Origin: Foliamicus sp965115835
GTDB lineage: Bacteria > Pseudomonadota > Gammaproteobacteria > Steroidobacterales > Foliamicaceae
DNA length: 64,000 nucleotides
Direction of reading: 5' to 3'
Assembly: GCA_965115835.1 (NCBI GenBank)
Contig: OZ220471.1
Span: 2,356,001 to 2,420,000 of the forward strand
Under the pieces are notes generated by a model. The model saw nothing but the letters and a program-made list of their open reading frames with translations. It was not told where the DNA came from and searched no databases. Positions 1 through 7,867 of the stretch are shown piece after piece. Position numbers and translations under genes: made by a program. Within the stretch, counting starts at the first letter, position 1, and the number at the start of each line of letters is the position of its first letter.

Positions 1-732
1 GTTGCCGTTCGCCGCGGTATACATGGAGCCGCCATCCGGCCCCGTAAAGCCCTGCTGGGCCTTTGCGAAGCGCATGGCGAACAGCACCATGGCCGCGGAC
101 ACCTCGTCGGCGTTGTTGCCCCAGCCCGGGTTGTTGTTGTAGCAGAGATCCACCACCGCATCGGTTTCGCCCTGGCCGGTCAGGTACTCGCGCACGGACA
201 CATCCAGGTGCGCGTACTCCGGCGACAACCAGTCCGTGGTGGTGGGGTAGGGATTGTTCATCATCATCTTCACCGGAAGATAGCCCCAGGGCATCTGCTG
301 GCGGGCCGCCGCCGGCAGCACGTTGAGCGCATGCTCCGGCCACCCGGAGGCGGGGATGATCTGCCCCTGAAGCGCCAGTTCGCGCTGGTAGAAGAATTTG
401 CGGATCGGATCCAGGTTCATCAGGCCCACGCCCAGCTCCTGCGCCACCTGCATCATGCGCGCGTAACCGGCGCCGAAACTCGTGCCTCCCGCCTCGGGAG
501 AGCCGGGAATATGCCGGTAGGAAAGCACTCGCCCACCCACCCGGTCGCGCGACTCCAGGACCGTTACCCGAAGACCTTCGCCTTCGAGCATCCGCGCCGC
601 CTGCAGGCCGGACAGGCCGGCGCCCACCACGATCACGTCACTCCGGGTTGCGGCCCGCCTCCCGCAACCGGTCAGAACGGCCGCCGCCGCGCCTATGCCC
701 TTGAGCGCCTCGCGCCGATTCAGTTGCGCCAC
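1..732 (-). CDS. Flavin-containing amine oxidase, exported or lipid-anchored (3' end outside window)
   Basis: This gene begins at a GTG (732-730) preceded by a GGCGGGAGAGA ribosome site and runs off the left edge, so only the first 244 residues are seen. The N-terminus has a short basic stretch, a hydrophobic run and LTGCG, which could be a lipobox or part of a Tat-type signal. It is followed by a classic FAD dinucleotide motif (VVGAGLSGLQAARML) and the downstream ESRDRVGGR fingerprint of flavin monoamine oxidases. The family oxidatively deaminates amines or amino acids to an imine plus hydrogen peroxide. The substrate cannot be read here. It is divergent from the next gene, with about 85 bases between the two starts. 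Confidence 0.8.
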   Translation of the reverse strand, partial: MAQLNRREALKGIGAAAAVLTGCGRRAATRSDVIVVGAGLSGLQAARMLEGEGLRVTVLESRDRVGGRVLSYRHIPGSPEAGGTSFGAGYARMMQVAQELGVGLMNLDPIRKFFYQRELALQGQIIPASGWPEHALNVLPAAARQQMPWGYLPVKMMMNNPYPTTTDWLSPEYAHLDVSVREYLTGQGETDAVVDLCYNNNPGWGNNADEVSAAMVLFAMRFAKAQQGFTGPDGGSMYTAANGN

Positions 733-817
733 TCTCTCCCGCCTCCGCTGTTGCGAGTGAAGGCATGAGTATAAGCGCGCGGGCGCCATGAGCCGTGAAC
801 GCGGATAAACTGGGCGC

Positions 818-3103
818 ATGCGGATATTGATAGCGGGCGGCGGCCCCACCGGGCTGTACCTGGCCATTTCCATGTTGCGGCGCTCGCCGAGCCACCGCAT
901 CACTGTCCTCGAACGCAACCGGCCGGGCGACACCTTCGGCTGGGGCGTGGTGTTCTCCGACGCCACGCTGGACAATCTCGCCGAGAACGACCCCCCGACC
1001 GCCCGGCAGATTTCCCGGAAGTTCACCCACTGGGACGACATCGAGGTGCATTTCCGCGGCCGCAAGCTGGTGTCGGGAGGACACGGCTTTTGCGGCATCG
1101 GGCGCAAGCGGCTGCTGCGCATACTGCAGCAGCGCGCCGCCGAGCTGGGCGCGGAACTCCGGTTCGAGACCGAAGCCGAGCCGAATCTCGACCTGTACCG
1201 GAATTTCAATCTGGTCATCGCCGCCGACGGAGCCAACAGCCGCTTCCGCCAGGCGTACGCAGCGCACTTCGATGTGGAGGTCCAAACCCGGGCCAACCGC
1301 TTCCAGTGGCTGGGAACCCGCCGCTGTTTCGAGGCCTTCAATTTCATCTTCAAGGCGCTCGACGAAGGATGGATCTGGGCGCACGCCTACCGCTTCGAGG
1401 GCGGCTTTTCCACCTTCATCCCGGAGTGCGGGCCGGACACCTGGGAACGGCTGGGATTCGCCGAAATGGGTCAGGAAGAAAGCTGCCGGGCGCTGGAGAG
1501 AATCTTCGCCGACCATCTCCACGGGCGCCGCCTGATGAGCAACGCCACGCACCTCAAGGGCAACGCCTGGTTGAACTTCCGCCGGGTGCATTGCGGGAAG
1601 TGGCGCTACCGCAACCTGATCCTGACGGGCGACGCCGCTCATACGGCCCATTTCTCGATCGGTTCGGGAACCAAGCTGGGGCTGGAGGATGCGATCGAAC
1701 TGGCCGACGCGCTCAACAGCGGCGGCGCAACCGACGAAGCGCTGGAAGAATACGAGGAAAAGCGGCGGCTCGAGGTCATCAAGCTGCAATCCGCGGCGCG
1801 CAACTCCACCGAGTGGTTCGAGAACATGCCCCGCTATGCGCGCTTCGCGCCCCAGCAGTTCAAATACGCGCTGCTGACCCGCAGCCAGCGGGTCAGCCAT
1901 GAGGACCTGAGGCGGCGCGACCGGAAGTGGCTCACGCGCATGGAGCGCTGGTACAGCCGCCGGGCGACCGGCAGCGCCCGGGCGGTGGCGCCCATGTTCG
2001 TGCCGTTTTCCATCAAGGGTCTGGAACTGCCCAATCGCGTGGTGGTGGCGCCAATGGACATGTACAGCGCCGTGGACGGCGCCGTGGGCGACTTTCATCT
2101 GGTGCACCTGGGCTCCCGCGCACAGGGCGGAGCGGGGCTGGTGTTCACCGAGATGAGTTGCGTGTCGCCGGAAGGCCGCATCACCCCGGGATGCGCAGGC
2201 GTGTACCGCGAAGATCACGCGCAGGCCTACCGGCGCATCGTGGAGTTCATCCATGCCCACAGTCAGGCGCGGGTGGCGCTGCAAATCGGACATTCGGGAC
2301 CCAAGGGGTCCACCCGGCTGATGTGGGAAGGAATGGACCAACCGCTAGATTCCGGCAACTGGGAAGTCATGGGGCCGTCCGCGCGCCGCTATCGCAGGGG
2401 CGGACAGGTTCCGCGGCCGATGACGCGGGCGGACATGGACGCAGTCATCGAGCAGTTCCGCCGCGCGACCCGCCTGGGGGTGAAAGCGGGCTTCGACTGG
2501 CTGGAGCTGCACTGCGCGCACGGCTACCTGCTGTCGTCATTCATCTCGCCGCTGTCCAACCGAAGGCGCGACGCCTACGGCGGGTCGCTGCGCAACCGGC
2601 TCCGGTTTCCGCTGGAAGTGCTGGCGGCGGTGCGGGAAAGCTGGCCGGAGGAGCGCCCGCTGTCCGTGCGCATATCCGCAACCGACTGGGTGGCGAGCGG
2701 AGTCACTCCCGAAGACTCGGTGGAGATCGCCCGCGCGATGACGGCAGGCGGAGCGGACATCATCCATGTGTCCGCAGGCCAGACCTCCTCGCGGGCGCGG
2801 CCGGTGTATGGCCGCATGTTCCAGACGCCGTTCTCCGACCGGATCCGCAATGAAGCCGGGGCGCCCACCATTGCGGTCGGCAACATATACGAGCCCGACC
2901 ACGTCAACAGCATCCTGGCGGCCGGGCGCGCCGATTTGTGCGCCCTGGCCCGTCCCCATCTGAGCGATCCCTACTGGACCTTGCACGCCTCCACGGCGCT
3001 GGGCCACAACAGGCAGCACTGGCCGCTACAATACCTGTCCGGCAAGGAGCAGGCAGAACGCTTGGCGGCGCGCGCGGCAGCCTTGCAGGAAGCAGACACA
3101 TGA
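818..3103 (+). CDS. Fused FAD-dependent monooxygenase / Old Yellow Enzyme oxidoreductase (salicylyl-CoA 5-hydroxylase-like)
   Basis: The protein is 761 aa with two enzyme domains. Residues 1 to about 380 are an aromatic-ring hydroxylase: an FAD motif GGGPTG near residue 7 and a second FAD motif around LTGDAAHTAHFSIGSGTK. Residues from about 393 to the end form an FMN-dependent TIM barrel of the Old Yellow Enzyme family: VVVAPMDMYS at its start, then LHCAHGYLLSSFISPLSNRR and YGGSLRNR. This fusion is known from bifunctional salicylyl-CoA 5-hydroxylase/oxidoreductases, which hydroxylate an aromatic acyl-CoA. The immediately coupled crotonase supports a CoA-thioester substrate. No thioesterase, CoA ligase or gentisate dioxygenase is present nearby, so the exact substrate is inferred. 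Confidence 0.85.
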   Translation: MRILIAGGGPTGLYLAISMLRRSPSHRITVLERNRPGDTFGWGVVFSDATLDNLAENDPPTARQISRKFTHWDDIEVHFRGRKLVSGGHGFCGIGRKRLLRILQQRAAELGAELRFETEAEPNLDLYRNFNLVIAADGANSRFRQAYAAHFDVEVQTRANRFQWLGTRRCFEAFNFIFKALDEGWIWAHAYRFEGGFSTFIPECGPDTWERLGFAEMGQEESCRALERIFADHLHGRRLMSNATHLKGNAWLNFRRVHCGKWRYRNLILTGDAAHTAHFSIGSGTKLGLEDAIELADALNSGGATDEALEEYEEKRRLEVIKLQSAARNSTEWFENMPRYARFAPQQFKYALLTRSQRVSHEDLRRRDRKWLTRMERWYSRRATGSARAVAPMFVPFSIKGLELPNRVVVAPMDMYSAVDGAVGDFHLVHLGSRAQGGAGLVFTEMSCVSPEGRITPGCAGVYREDHAQAYRRIVEFIHAHSQARVALQIGHSGPKGSTRLMWEGMDQPLDSGNWEVMGPSARRYRRGGQVPRPMTRADMDAVIEQFRRATRLGVKAGFDWLELHCAHGYLLSSFISPLSNRRRDAYGGSLRNRLRFPLEVLAAVRESWPEERPLSVRISATDWVASGVTPEDSVEIARAMTAGGADIIHVSAGQTSSRARPVYGRMFQTPFSDRIRNEAGAPTIAVGNIYEPDHVNSILAAGRADLCALARPHLSDPYWTLHASTALGHNRQHWPLQYLSGKEQAERLAARAAALQEADT

Positions 3104-3900
3104 TCCAGCACCCGGAGCATTTCCTCATGGCGCTGCGCGGACGCACGGCCGTCATCACCCTGAACCGGCCGGAGCGCAAGAATCCGCTCACCTTCGACTC
3201 GTACGCGGAGTTGCGGGACACCTTCAACGCGTTCGACCGCAACAGCGAGCCGGGCGCGGTCGTGATCCACGGCGCCGGAAACAACTTCTGCTCGGGCGGC
3301 GATGTGCATGAGATTATCGGCCCGCTGCTGGAAATGGACGGCGTGTCGCTGCTGCGTTTCACCCGCATGACCGGAGATCTGGTCAGGGCCATTCGCCACT
3401 GCCCGCTGCCGGTCGTGGCGGCCGTCGACGGGGTTTGCGCGGGGGCCGGAGCCGCCATCGCCATGGCGGCGGACTTGCGGGTGGGCACGGCGCGCAGTCG
3501 CACCGCGTTCCTGTTCGCGCGCGTGGGGCTGGCCGGCTGCGACATGGGCGCCTGCGCCCTGCTGCCTCGCATCGTCGGTCAGGGGCGGGCCACCGAGCTG
3601 CTGCTTACCGGCCGCTCGATGGAGGGCAAGGAGGCCCATTCGGCCGGCTTTTTCAATCGGCTGGAGGAGCCGGCCGAGCTTCTGGAAGCGAGTCTGACGC
3701 TGGCGGAGCAACTCGCGGCAGGTCCCGGCTTCGCCCACGCCATGACCAAAAATCAGCTCAACCGGGAATGGGCCATGCCGCTGGAATCGGCGCTGGAGGC
3801 CGAAGCGCAGGCTCAGGCCATCTGCATGCGCACACAGGACTTCCGGCGCGCGTACACAGCCTTCGTCAATCGCGAAAAGCCCCGATTCGAGGGAAACTGA
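3100..3900 (+). CDS. Enoyl-CoA hydratase/isomerase family protein (crotonase)
   Basis: The start ATG overlaps the previous gene's TGA (ATGA), so the two are translationally coupled. The 266-residue product has the crotonase fold signatures: NRPERKNPL near residue 24, the oxyanion-hole segment FCSGGDVHEI near residue 64, and DGVCAGAGAAIAMAADLRVG around 115. The two catalytic glutamates of classical enoyl-CoA hydratase are not both present. The first lies in an alanine-rich stretch, and the second position reads GCDMGA. The reaction may therefore be isomerisation, hydrolysis or decarboxylation rather than plain hydration. It probably handles the CoA ester made by the upstream hydroxylase. Confidence 0.85.
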   Translation: MIQHPEHFLMALRGRTAVITLNRPERKNPLTFDSYAELRDTFNAFDRNSEPGAVVIHGAGNNFCSGGDVHEIIGPLLEMDGVSLLRFTRMTGDLVRAIRHCPLPVVAAVDGVCAGAGAAIAMAADLRVGTARSRTAFLFARVGLAGCDMGACALLPRIVGQGRATELLLTGRSMEGKEAHSAGFFNRLEEPAELLEASLTLAEQLAAGPGFAHAMTKNQLNREWAMPLESALEAEAQAQAICMRTQDFRRAYTAFVNREKPRFEGN

Positions 3901-3916
3901 CGATTGATGAGCGTGC

Positions 3917-4038
3917 CAGCAATTCCTGCTAACGATGCAGAGTCGTTCGTTCAGGGCCGAATACTCAAGCTTGTGACCATTCCAAGCGTTGGACCGGAGC
4001 TGATTTTCGAGCATTGTCACGCTTGGCGGGAATTGCTG
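3917..4038 (+). promoter_or_regulatory. Long-range inverted repeat covering the pyrE start
   Basis: A perfect 10-base arm CAGCAATTCC (3917-3926) is complementary to GGAATTGCTG (4029-4038). The second arm contains part of the GGCGGGAA ribosome site and the first base of the likely GTG start of pyrE. Pairing in the mRNA would hide translation initiation. That this is regulatory is inference; it may be chance. Confidence 0.3.
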
Positions 4039-4691
4039 TGAGCGTGCTGCGGCCCAGCCAGGAGGACCTGCTGCGTTTCGCCCTGGACAAGGGCGCCTTG
4101 CTGTTCGGCGACTTCGTCACCAAGGCGGGCCGCCAAACCCCCTATTTCTTCAACTCCTCGAAGCTGTCCACGGGGCACGGCGCATGGGTGGTCGGCCAGG
4201 CTCTGGCGGAGGCGGCCATTGCCGCCGGGCCGAGATTCGACATGCTGTTCGGGGCGGCCTACAAGGGCATCCCACTGGCTGCGATCACCGCCCTGGCGCT
4301 CCAGCAGGGGTATGGCCTGGACCTCAAGTTCGCCTACAACCGCAAGCAGATCAAGGAACACGGCGAAGGCGGCGCGGTGGTGGGGGACAAGCTGGAAGGC
4401 AGGGTGCTGATCGTGGACGATGTGCTGACCGCCGGCACTTCGGCAAGGCAGGCCATCCGGCTGGTCAAGGACGAGGGAGCGGATCCGGTGGGCTTGTTGC
4501 TGCTTCTGGATCGCCAGGAGCGCGGCACGGGCCAGCGCAGCGCCGCCAGGGAACTGGCCGACCAGTACGGAATCGCCGTATGCTGCGTCTTCGGTCTGGA
4601 CAGCCTGCTCAAGGCCATGCGCATGACCGGCCTGGACCACGAGGCGCTCAAGCAGGTGGAGAACTACCGCAAGAAATACGGCGCCTTGTGA
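4038..4691 (+). CDS. pyrE: Orotate phosphoribosyltransferase
   Basis: PyrE joins orotate to PRPP to give OMP, the penultimate step of UMP synthesis, in the cytoplasm. The sequence has the PRPP-binding motif VLIVDDVLTAGTSAR, the substrate loop region FAYNRKQIKEHGEGG and the N-terminal ALLFGDFVTKAGRQTPYFFN typical of gammaproteobacterial PyrE. I chose the GTG at 4038, which gives 217 residues, close to the usual 213, and follows GGCGGGAA at a good distance. A TTG at 4014 would add eight residues. It converges on dut-coaBC, keeping the pyrE/dut/coaBC neighbourhood of gammaproteobacteria, though slmA is absent. Confidence 0.95.
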   Translation: MSVLRPSQEDLLRFALDKGALLFGDFVTKAGRQTPYFFNSSKLSTGHGAWVVGQALAEAAIAAGPRFDMLFGAAYKGIPLAAITALALQQGYGLDLKFAYNRKQIKEHGEGGAVVGDKLEGRVLIVDDVLTAGTSARQAIRLVKDEGADPVGLLLLLDRQERGTGQRSAARELADQYGIAVCCVFGLDSLLKAMRMTGLDHEALKQVENYRKKYGAL

Positions 4692-4726
4692 TCCGATGCG
4701 CGAACCCGGGCCGGCGGGCGGATGCG

Positions 4727-5197
4727 TCAGCCGTTGCCCGTGTGTCCGAAGCCCCCCGCGCCACGCCGTGAAGCGTTGAATTCCTCCACCGCCTCGAAGC
4801 GCGCCTGCGCGACCGGCAGCACTACCAGCTGCGCCACCCGCATGCCGTCTTCCAAAACGAACGGCGCATCGCTCCGGTTCCAGCAGGACATCATGATCTC
4901 GCCCTGGTAGTCCGAGTCGATCAGACCCACGAGGTTGCCCAGGACCACGCCGTGCTTGTGGCCGAGCCCGGAACGCGGCAGGATCACGGCCGCCAGGCCG
5001 GGGTCGGCGAGATGCAGCGCGATGCCGGTGGGAATCAGCCGGGTTTCGCCGGGCTGCAAGGTCAGGGGGGCGTCCAGGCAGGCGCGGAGATCCATGCCGG
5101 CAGAGCCCTCCGTGGCGTAGCGGGGCGGACGGGCCTTCTCGTTGAGAATGCGCAGTTGTACCGAACGGCCGGACGGCCTCGCCGGCTGCGGCTTCAC
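4727..5197 (-). CDS. dut: Deoxyuridine 5'-triphosphate nucleotidohydrolase (dUTPase)
   Basis: The 156-residue trimeric dUTPase hydrolyses dUTP to dUMP, keeping uracil out of DNA and feeding dTMP synthesis. All five family motifs are visible: GSAGMDLRA, PRSGLGHKHG, GLIDSDYQGEI with the catalytic Asp, RVAQLVVLP, and the C-terminal RGAGGFGHTG loop that closes over the active site. The GTG start (5197-5195) overlaps the TGA of coaBC in a GTGA arrangement, so translation is coupled. The open frame extends further upstream, but only this start gives the normal family length. Confidence 0.95.
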   Translation of the reverse strand: MKPQPARPSGRSVQLRILNEKARPPRYATEGSAGMDLRACLDAPLTLQPGETRLIPTGIALHLADPGLAAVILPRSGLGHKHGVVLGNLVGLIDSDYQGEIMMSCWNRSDAPFVLEDGMRVAQLVVLPVAQARFEAVEEFNASRRGAGGFGHTGNG

Positions 5198-6429
5198 TGT
5201 GCCGAGCTCCCGGCGCGCAGCGGCGCAACCTTGCCCGGGGCGCGGCGCTCCGCGATCAGGCGCACCAGCCGCCGCGCCAGCTGCGTCTTCGTGCACCGGT
5301 CGATGCGGGCGTGCCCACCCTTCCACACCACCCACGCCGATGTTTCCACATTGCCGAAACCGCGACCGTCGCCGACCCGGTTCCCCACGATCATGTCCGC
5401 GCCCTTGGACTTGAGCTTGCTCCGCGCATGCGCTTGCACATCCTCTGTTTCAGCGGCGAAACCGACCAGAAACGGCGGGTTGCGCCGTTTCGCGACGGCG
5501 GCGAGGATATCGGGGGCGGGCTTGAGTTCCAGCCGTTCGGGAAAGTGCGACCGTTTCTGCTTGCTGCGGCTGTAGCGCGCAGGCAAGTAGTCGGCAACCG
5601 CCGCACAGGCCATGAAGATGTCGCACGCCGGCACGCGCTTCATCACCTCCGCCTCCATTTCTGCGGCGGTTACCACATCGACCCGCTCCACCCGGGGCGG
5701 CGTGACCGCCGCGGTGGGGCCGGCCACCAGCTCCACGGTCGCGCCCGCCCGCGCCGCAGCGGCGGCCAGGGCAAAGCCCATGACGCCGGTGCTGTGATTG
5801 GAGAGGTAGCGCACCGGATCGATGGGCTCGCGCGTGGGACCCGCCGTTATCAGCACACGCTGCCCCGCCAACTGGCTCGAACGATCCACGGCCTGCGCCA
5901 CGGCGCAAGCGATGTCGGACACGCTGCTCAGGCGCCCCTCGCCCACATCGCCACAGGCCTGCTCGCCGTGGTCGGGGCCTATCAGGGCAACTCCGCGCCC
6001 CCGCAGCCGGGCGCAGTTCTCCTGCGTGGCCGCATGGCTCCACATGTTGCGGTTCATGGCCGGCGCCACCAGCAGGGGCGCCTCGCTGGCCAGGCAAACC
6101 GTGCTCAGCAGATCGCAGGCTTCGCCGCGCGCGAGGCGGGCAATCACGTTGGCGGTGGCCGGCGCCATGACGATGCAGTCGGCCCAGCGCGCCAGTTCGA
6201 TATGGCTCATGGCCGCCTCGGCCGCTTCGTCCCACAGCCCGGCGCGGACCGGACTTCCGGTTACCGCCTGGAGCAGGAGCGGCGATATGAGTCTGGCGGC
6301 GCTTTCGGTGAGCAGGGCGCGCACCTCCGCGCCCTGCTCACCGAGCCGCCGCGCCAGTTCCGGGGCTCGATAGGCCGCAACGCTACCGCTGACGCACAGC
6401 AGGATCCTCTTTTTCGCCAGGGACTTCAT
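5194..6429 (-). CDS. coaBC: Bifunctional phosphopantothenoylcysteine decarboxylase / phosphopantothenate-cysteine ligase
   Basis: CoaBC carries out two consecutive steps of coenzyme A synthesis. The N-terminal flavoprotein CoaC part (about residues 1-185) shows LLCVSGSVAAYRAPEL, the active-site SHIELARWAD, the substrate-binding PAMNRNMW and the CGDVGEGRL flap. The CoaB ligase part (about 190-411) shows the nucleotide-binding ITAGPTREPIDPVRYLSNHS and FMACAAVADY. Length (411 residues) is normal for the family. It is co-transcribed with dut downstream and lies back to back with radC, as in many gammaproteobacteria. Confidence 0.96.
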   Translation of the reverse strand: MKSLAKKRILLCVSGSVAAYRAPELARRLGEQGAEVRALLTESAARLISPLLLQAVTGSPVRAGLWDEAAEAAMSHIELARWADCIVMAPATANVIARLARGEACDLLSTVCLASEAPLLVAPAMNRNMWSHAATQENCARLRGRGVALIGPDHGEQACGDVGEGRLSSVSDIACAVAQAVDRSSQLAGQRVLITAGPTREPIDPVRYLSNHSTGVMGFALAAAAARAGATVELVAGPTAAVTPPRVERVDVVTAAEMEAEVMKRVPACDIFMACAAVADYLPARYSRSKQKRSHFPERLELKPAPDILAAVAKRRNPPFLVGFAAETEDVQAHARSKLKSKGADMIVGNRVGDGRGFGNVETSAWVVWKGGHARIDRCTKTQLARRLVRLIAERRAPGKVAPLRAGSSAQ

Positions 6430-6517
6430 GGCTGCGGTCCATTATCCTCCGCTAAATTCCGCAAACACGGCGGCATTCGGTCTTTGCCGTCCCGTACCGG
6501 CACGGCACACTCGGCCC

Positions 6518-7201
6518 ATGGGCGGTTCAAGGATCAACCAATGGCCCAGCAGCCAGCGGCCCCGCGAAAGGATGCTCACTGCCGGGGCGGATAGCCTGTC
6601 GGACGCCGACCTGCTGTGCCTGCTCCTTGGCTCGGGCGCCGGCGGCCTCTCGGCGCTGGAACTGGCGCAGGATCTGCTGCTGCGTTTCGGCGGGTTGCGG
6701 GGCATCTTCGCCGCCACGCCCGGAGAGCTCGGCAAGGTGCGGGGAATCGGCACGGCCAAGGCGGCCACGCTGGCGGCGGCCCGCGAGTGCTGCACGCGGG
6801 CGCTGAAGGAAAAGATCGCCACGGGGCGGCGCCTGTGCAATTCGGAAGACAGCGAGCGCTTCCTGCTGGCGCGCTTGCGGGACCGGCGCTACGAAACCTT
6901 CTGCTGCCTGTTTCTCGATTGCCGCAACCGGGTCCTGGCCTTCGAGGAAATTTTCCACGGCACCCTCGACAGCGCCATGGTGTATCCCCGCGAGATCGTT
7001 CGCCGGTCGATGGAAAGAAACGCGGCCGCCGTGATTCTCGCCCACAACCATCCGTCGGGCGTGGCCGAACCCAGTCAGGCCGACCACCTGATTACGCAGC
7101 GCATCCGCAAGGCCCTGGAACTGATTGACGTGCGCGTGCTCGACCACCTCGTCGTGGGGCACAACGCCTGCGCCTCGCTGGCGAGGCTGGGGGCGCTGTA
7201 A
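6518..7201 (+). CDS. radC: RadC family JAMM-domain protein
   Basis: The product is 227 residues from the ATG at 6518, matching the usual RadC start pattern (INQWPSSQRPRERML). The N-terminal part holds a helix-hairpin-helix-like segment (GELGKVRGIGTAKAATLAAA). The C-terminal part is a JAMM/MPN metalloprotease-like fold with the zinc motif ILAHNHPSGVAEPSQAD near the end. The cellular role of RadC is unsettled despite its historical link to repair. It is divergent from coaBC and convergent with rpmBG. Confidence 0.93.
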   Translation: MGGSRINQWPSSQRPRERMLTAGADSLSDADLLCLLLGSGAGGLSALELAQDLLLRFGGLRGIFAATPGELGKVRGIGTAKAATLAAARECCTRALKEKIATGRRLCNSEDSERFLLARLRDRRYETFCCLFLDCRNRVLAFEEIFHGTLDSAMVYPREIVRRSMERNAAAVILAHNHPSGVAEPSQADHLITQRIRKALELIDVRVLDHLVVGHNACASLARLGAL

Positions 7202-7308
7202 ACCAGACACACGCAGCCGCCAAACCCGAACCCTGGCGATGCCGTGGCAGGCTTCAAGCGCGCAGAAACGCGCCAGACGCTGTCGCTCCCCGCCCGCTGC
7301 CAGACCCG

Positions 7309-7464
7309 CTACTTGATCTTGCCTTCCTTGTAGAGCACATGCTTGCGGGCGCGCGGGTCATATTTCCTGACCTCCATCTTTTCCGGATGCTTCCTGCGGT
7401 TCTTGGTGGTCGTGTAGAAATGGCCGGTGCCGGCGCTGGACACCAGCCTGATCTTCTCTCTCAT
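7309..7464 (-). CDS. rpmG: 50S ribosomal protein L33
   Basis: This 51-residue basic protein begins MREKIRLVSSAGTGHFY and ends KHVLYKEGKIK, matching bacterial L33. It contains no cysteine, so it is the zinc-independent form. It lies 22 bases downstream of rpmB and is surely co-transcribed with it. The pair runs toward radC rather than away from it. Confidence 0.97.
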   Translation of the reverse strand: MREKIRLVSSAGTGHFYTTTKNRRKHPEKMEVRKYDPRARKHVLYKEGKIK

Positions 7465-7486
7465 CGTCCTCGCTCCCCCAACCCGG

Positions 7487-7723
7487 CTAGACGCGCTGTC
7501 CCGCCGCGCGAAGGTCGGCCAGTACGCTGTCGATGCCGTCTCGATCAATGATCTTCAGGCCCTTGCGCGAAATCCTGAGCTTCACGTAGCGCTTCTCGCT
7601 ATCCACCCAGAAGCGATGGGTGTGCAGATTGGGCAGAAAACGGCGGCGGCGCTTGTTGTGCGCATGCGAAACGGTGTTCCCCGACATGGGCCGCTTCCCG
7701 GTTATCTGGCATACGCGTGACAT
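7487..7723 (-). CDS. rpmB: 50S ribosomal protein L28
   Basis: The 78-residue protein begins MSRVCQITGKRPMSGNTVSH and continues with a very basic NKRRRRFLPNL stretch, as in gammaproteobacterial L28 (78 residues in E. coli). The start is the ATG at 7723; the longer open frame upstream has no family similarity. It leads a two-gene ribosomal operon with rpmG. Confidence 0.97.
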   Translation of the reverse strand: MSRVCQITGKRPMSGNTVSHAHNKRRRRFLPNLHTHRFWVDSEKRYVKLRISRKGLKIIDRDGIDSVLADLRAAGQRV

Positions 7724-7867
7724 GGCTTGCTCCCCGGCGCTGGCCGAGCGAAGGCTCGATTCTACCGCAAGCGCAGGGAAAAGGCGGTGCGGCGGCGGGC
7801 GGCGTGAATCCGGGCGCAGCGTTCTCCCGGGGCGGCTGGCCAAGGCTGCGCCACGGGCGGGGCGGCG

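Noticed and set aside
5311..6594. A 427-codon open frame antisense to coaBC
   Set aside because: Composition shadow of coaBC, no recognisable motif.
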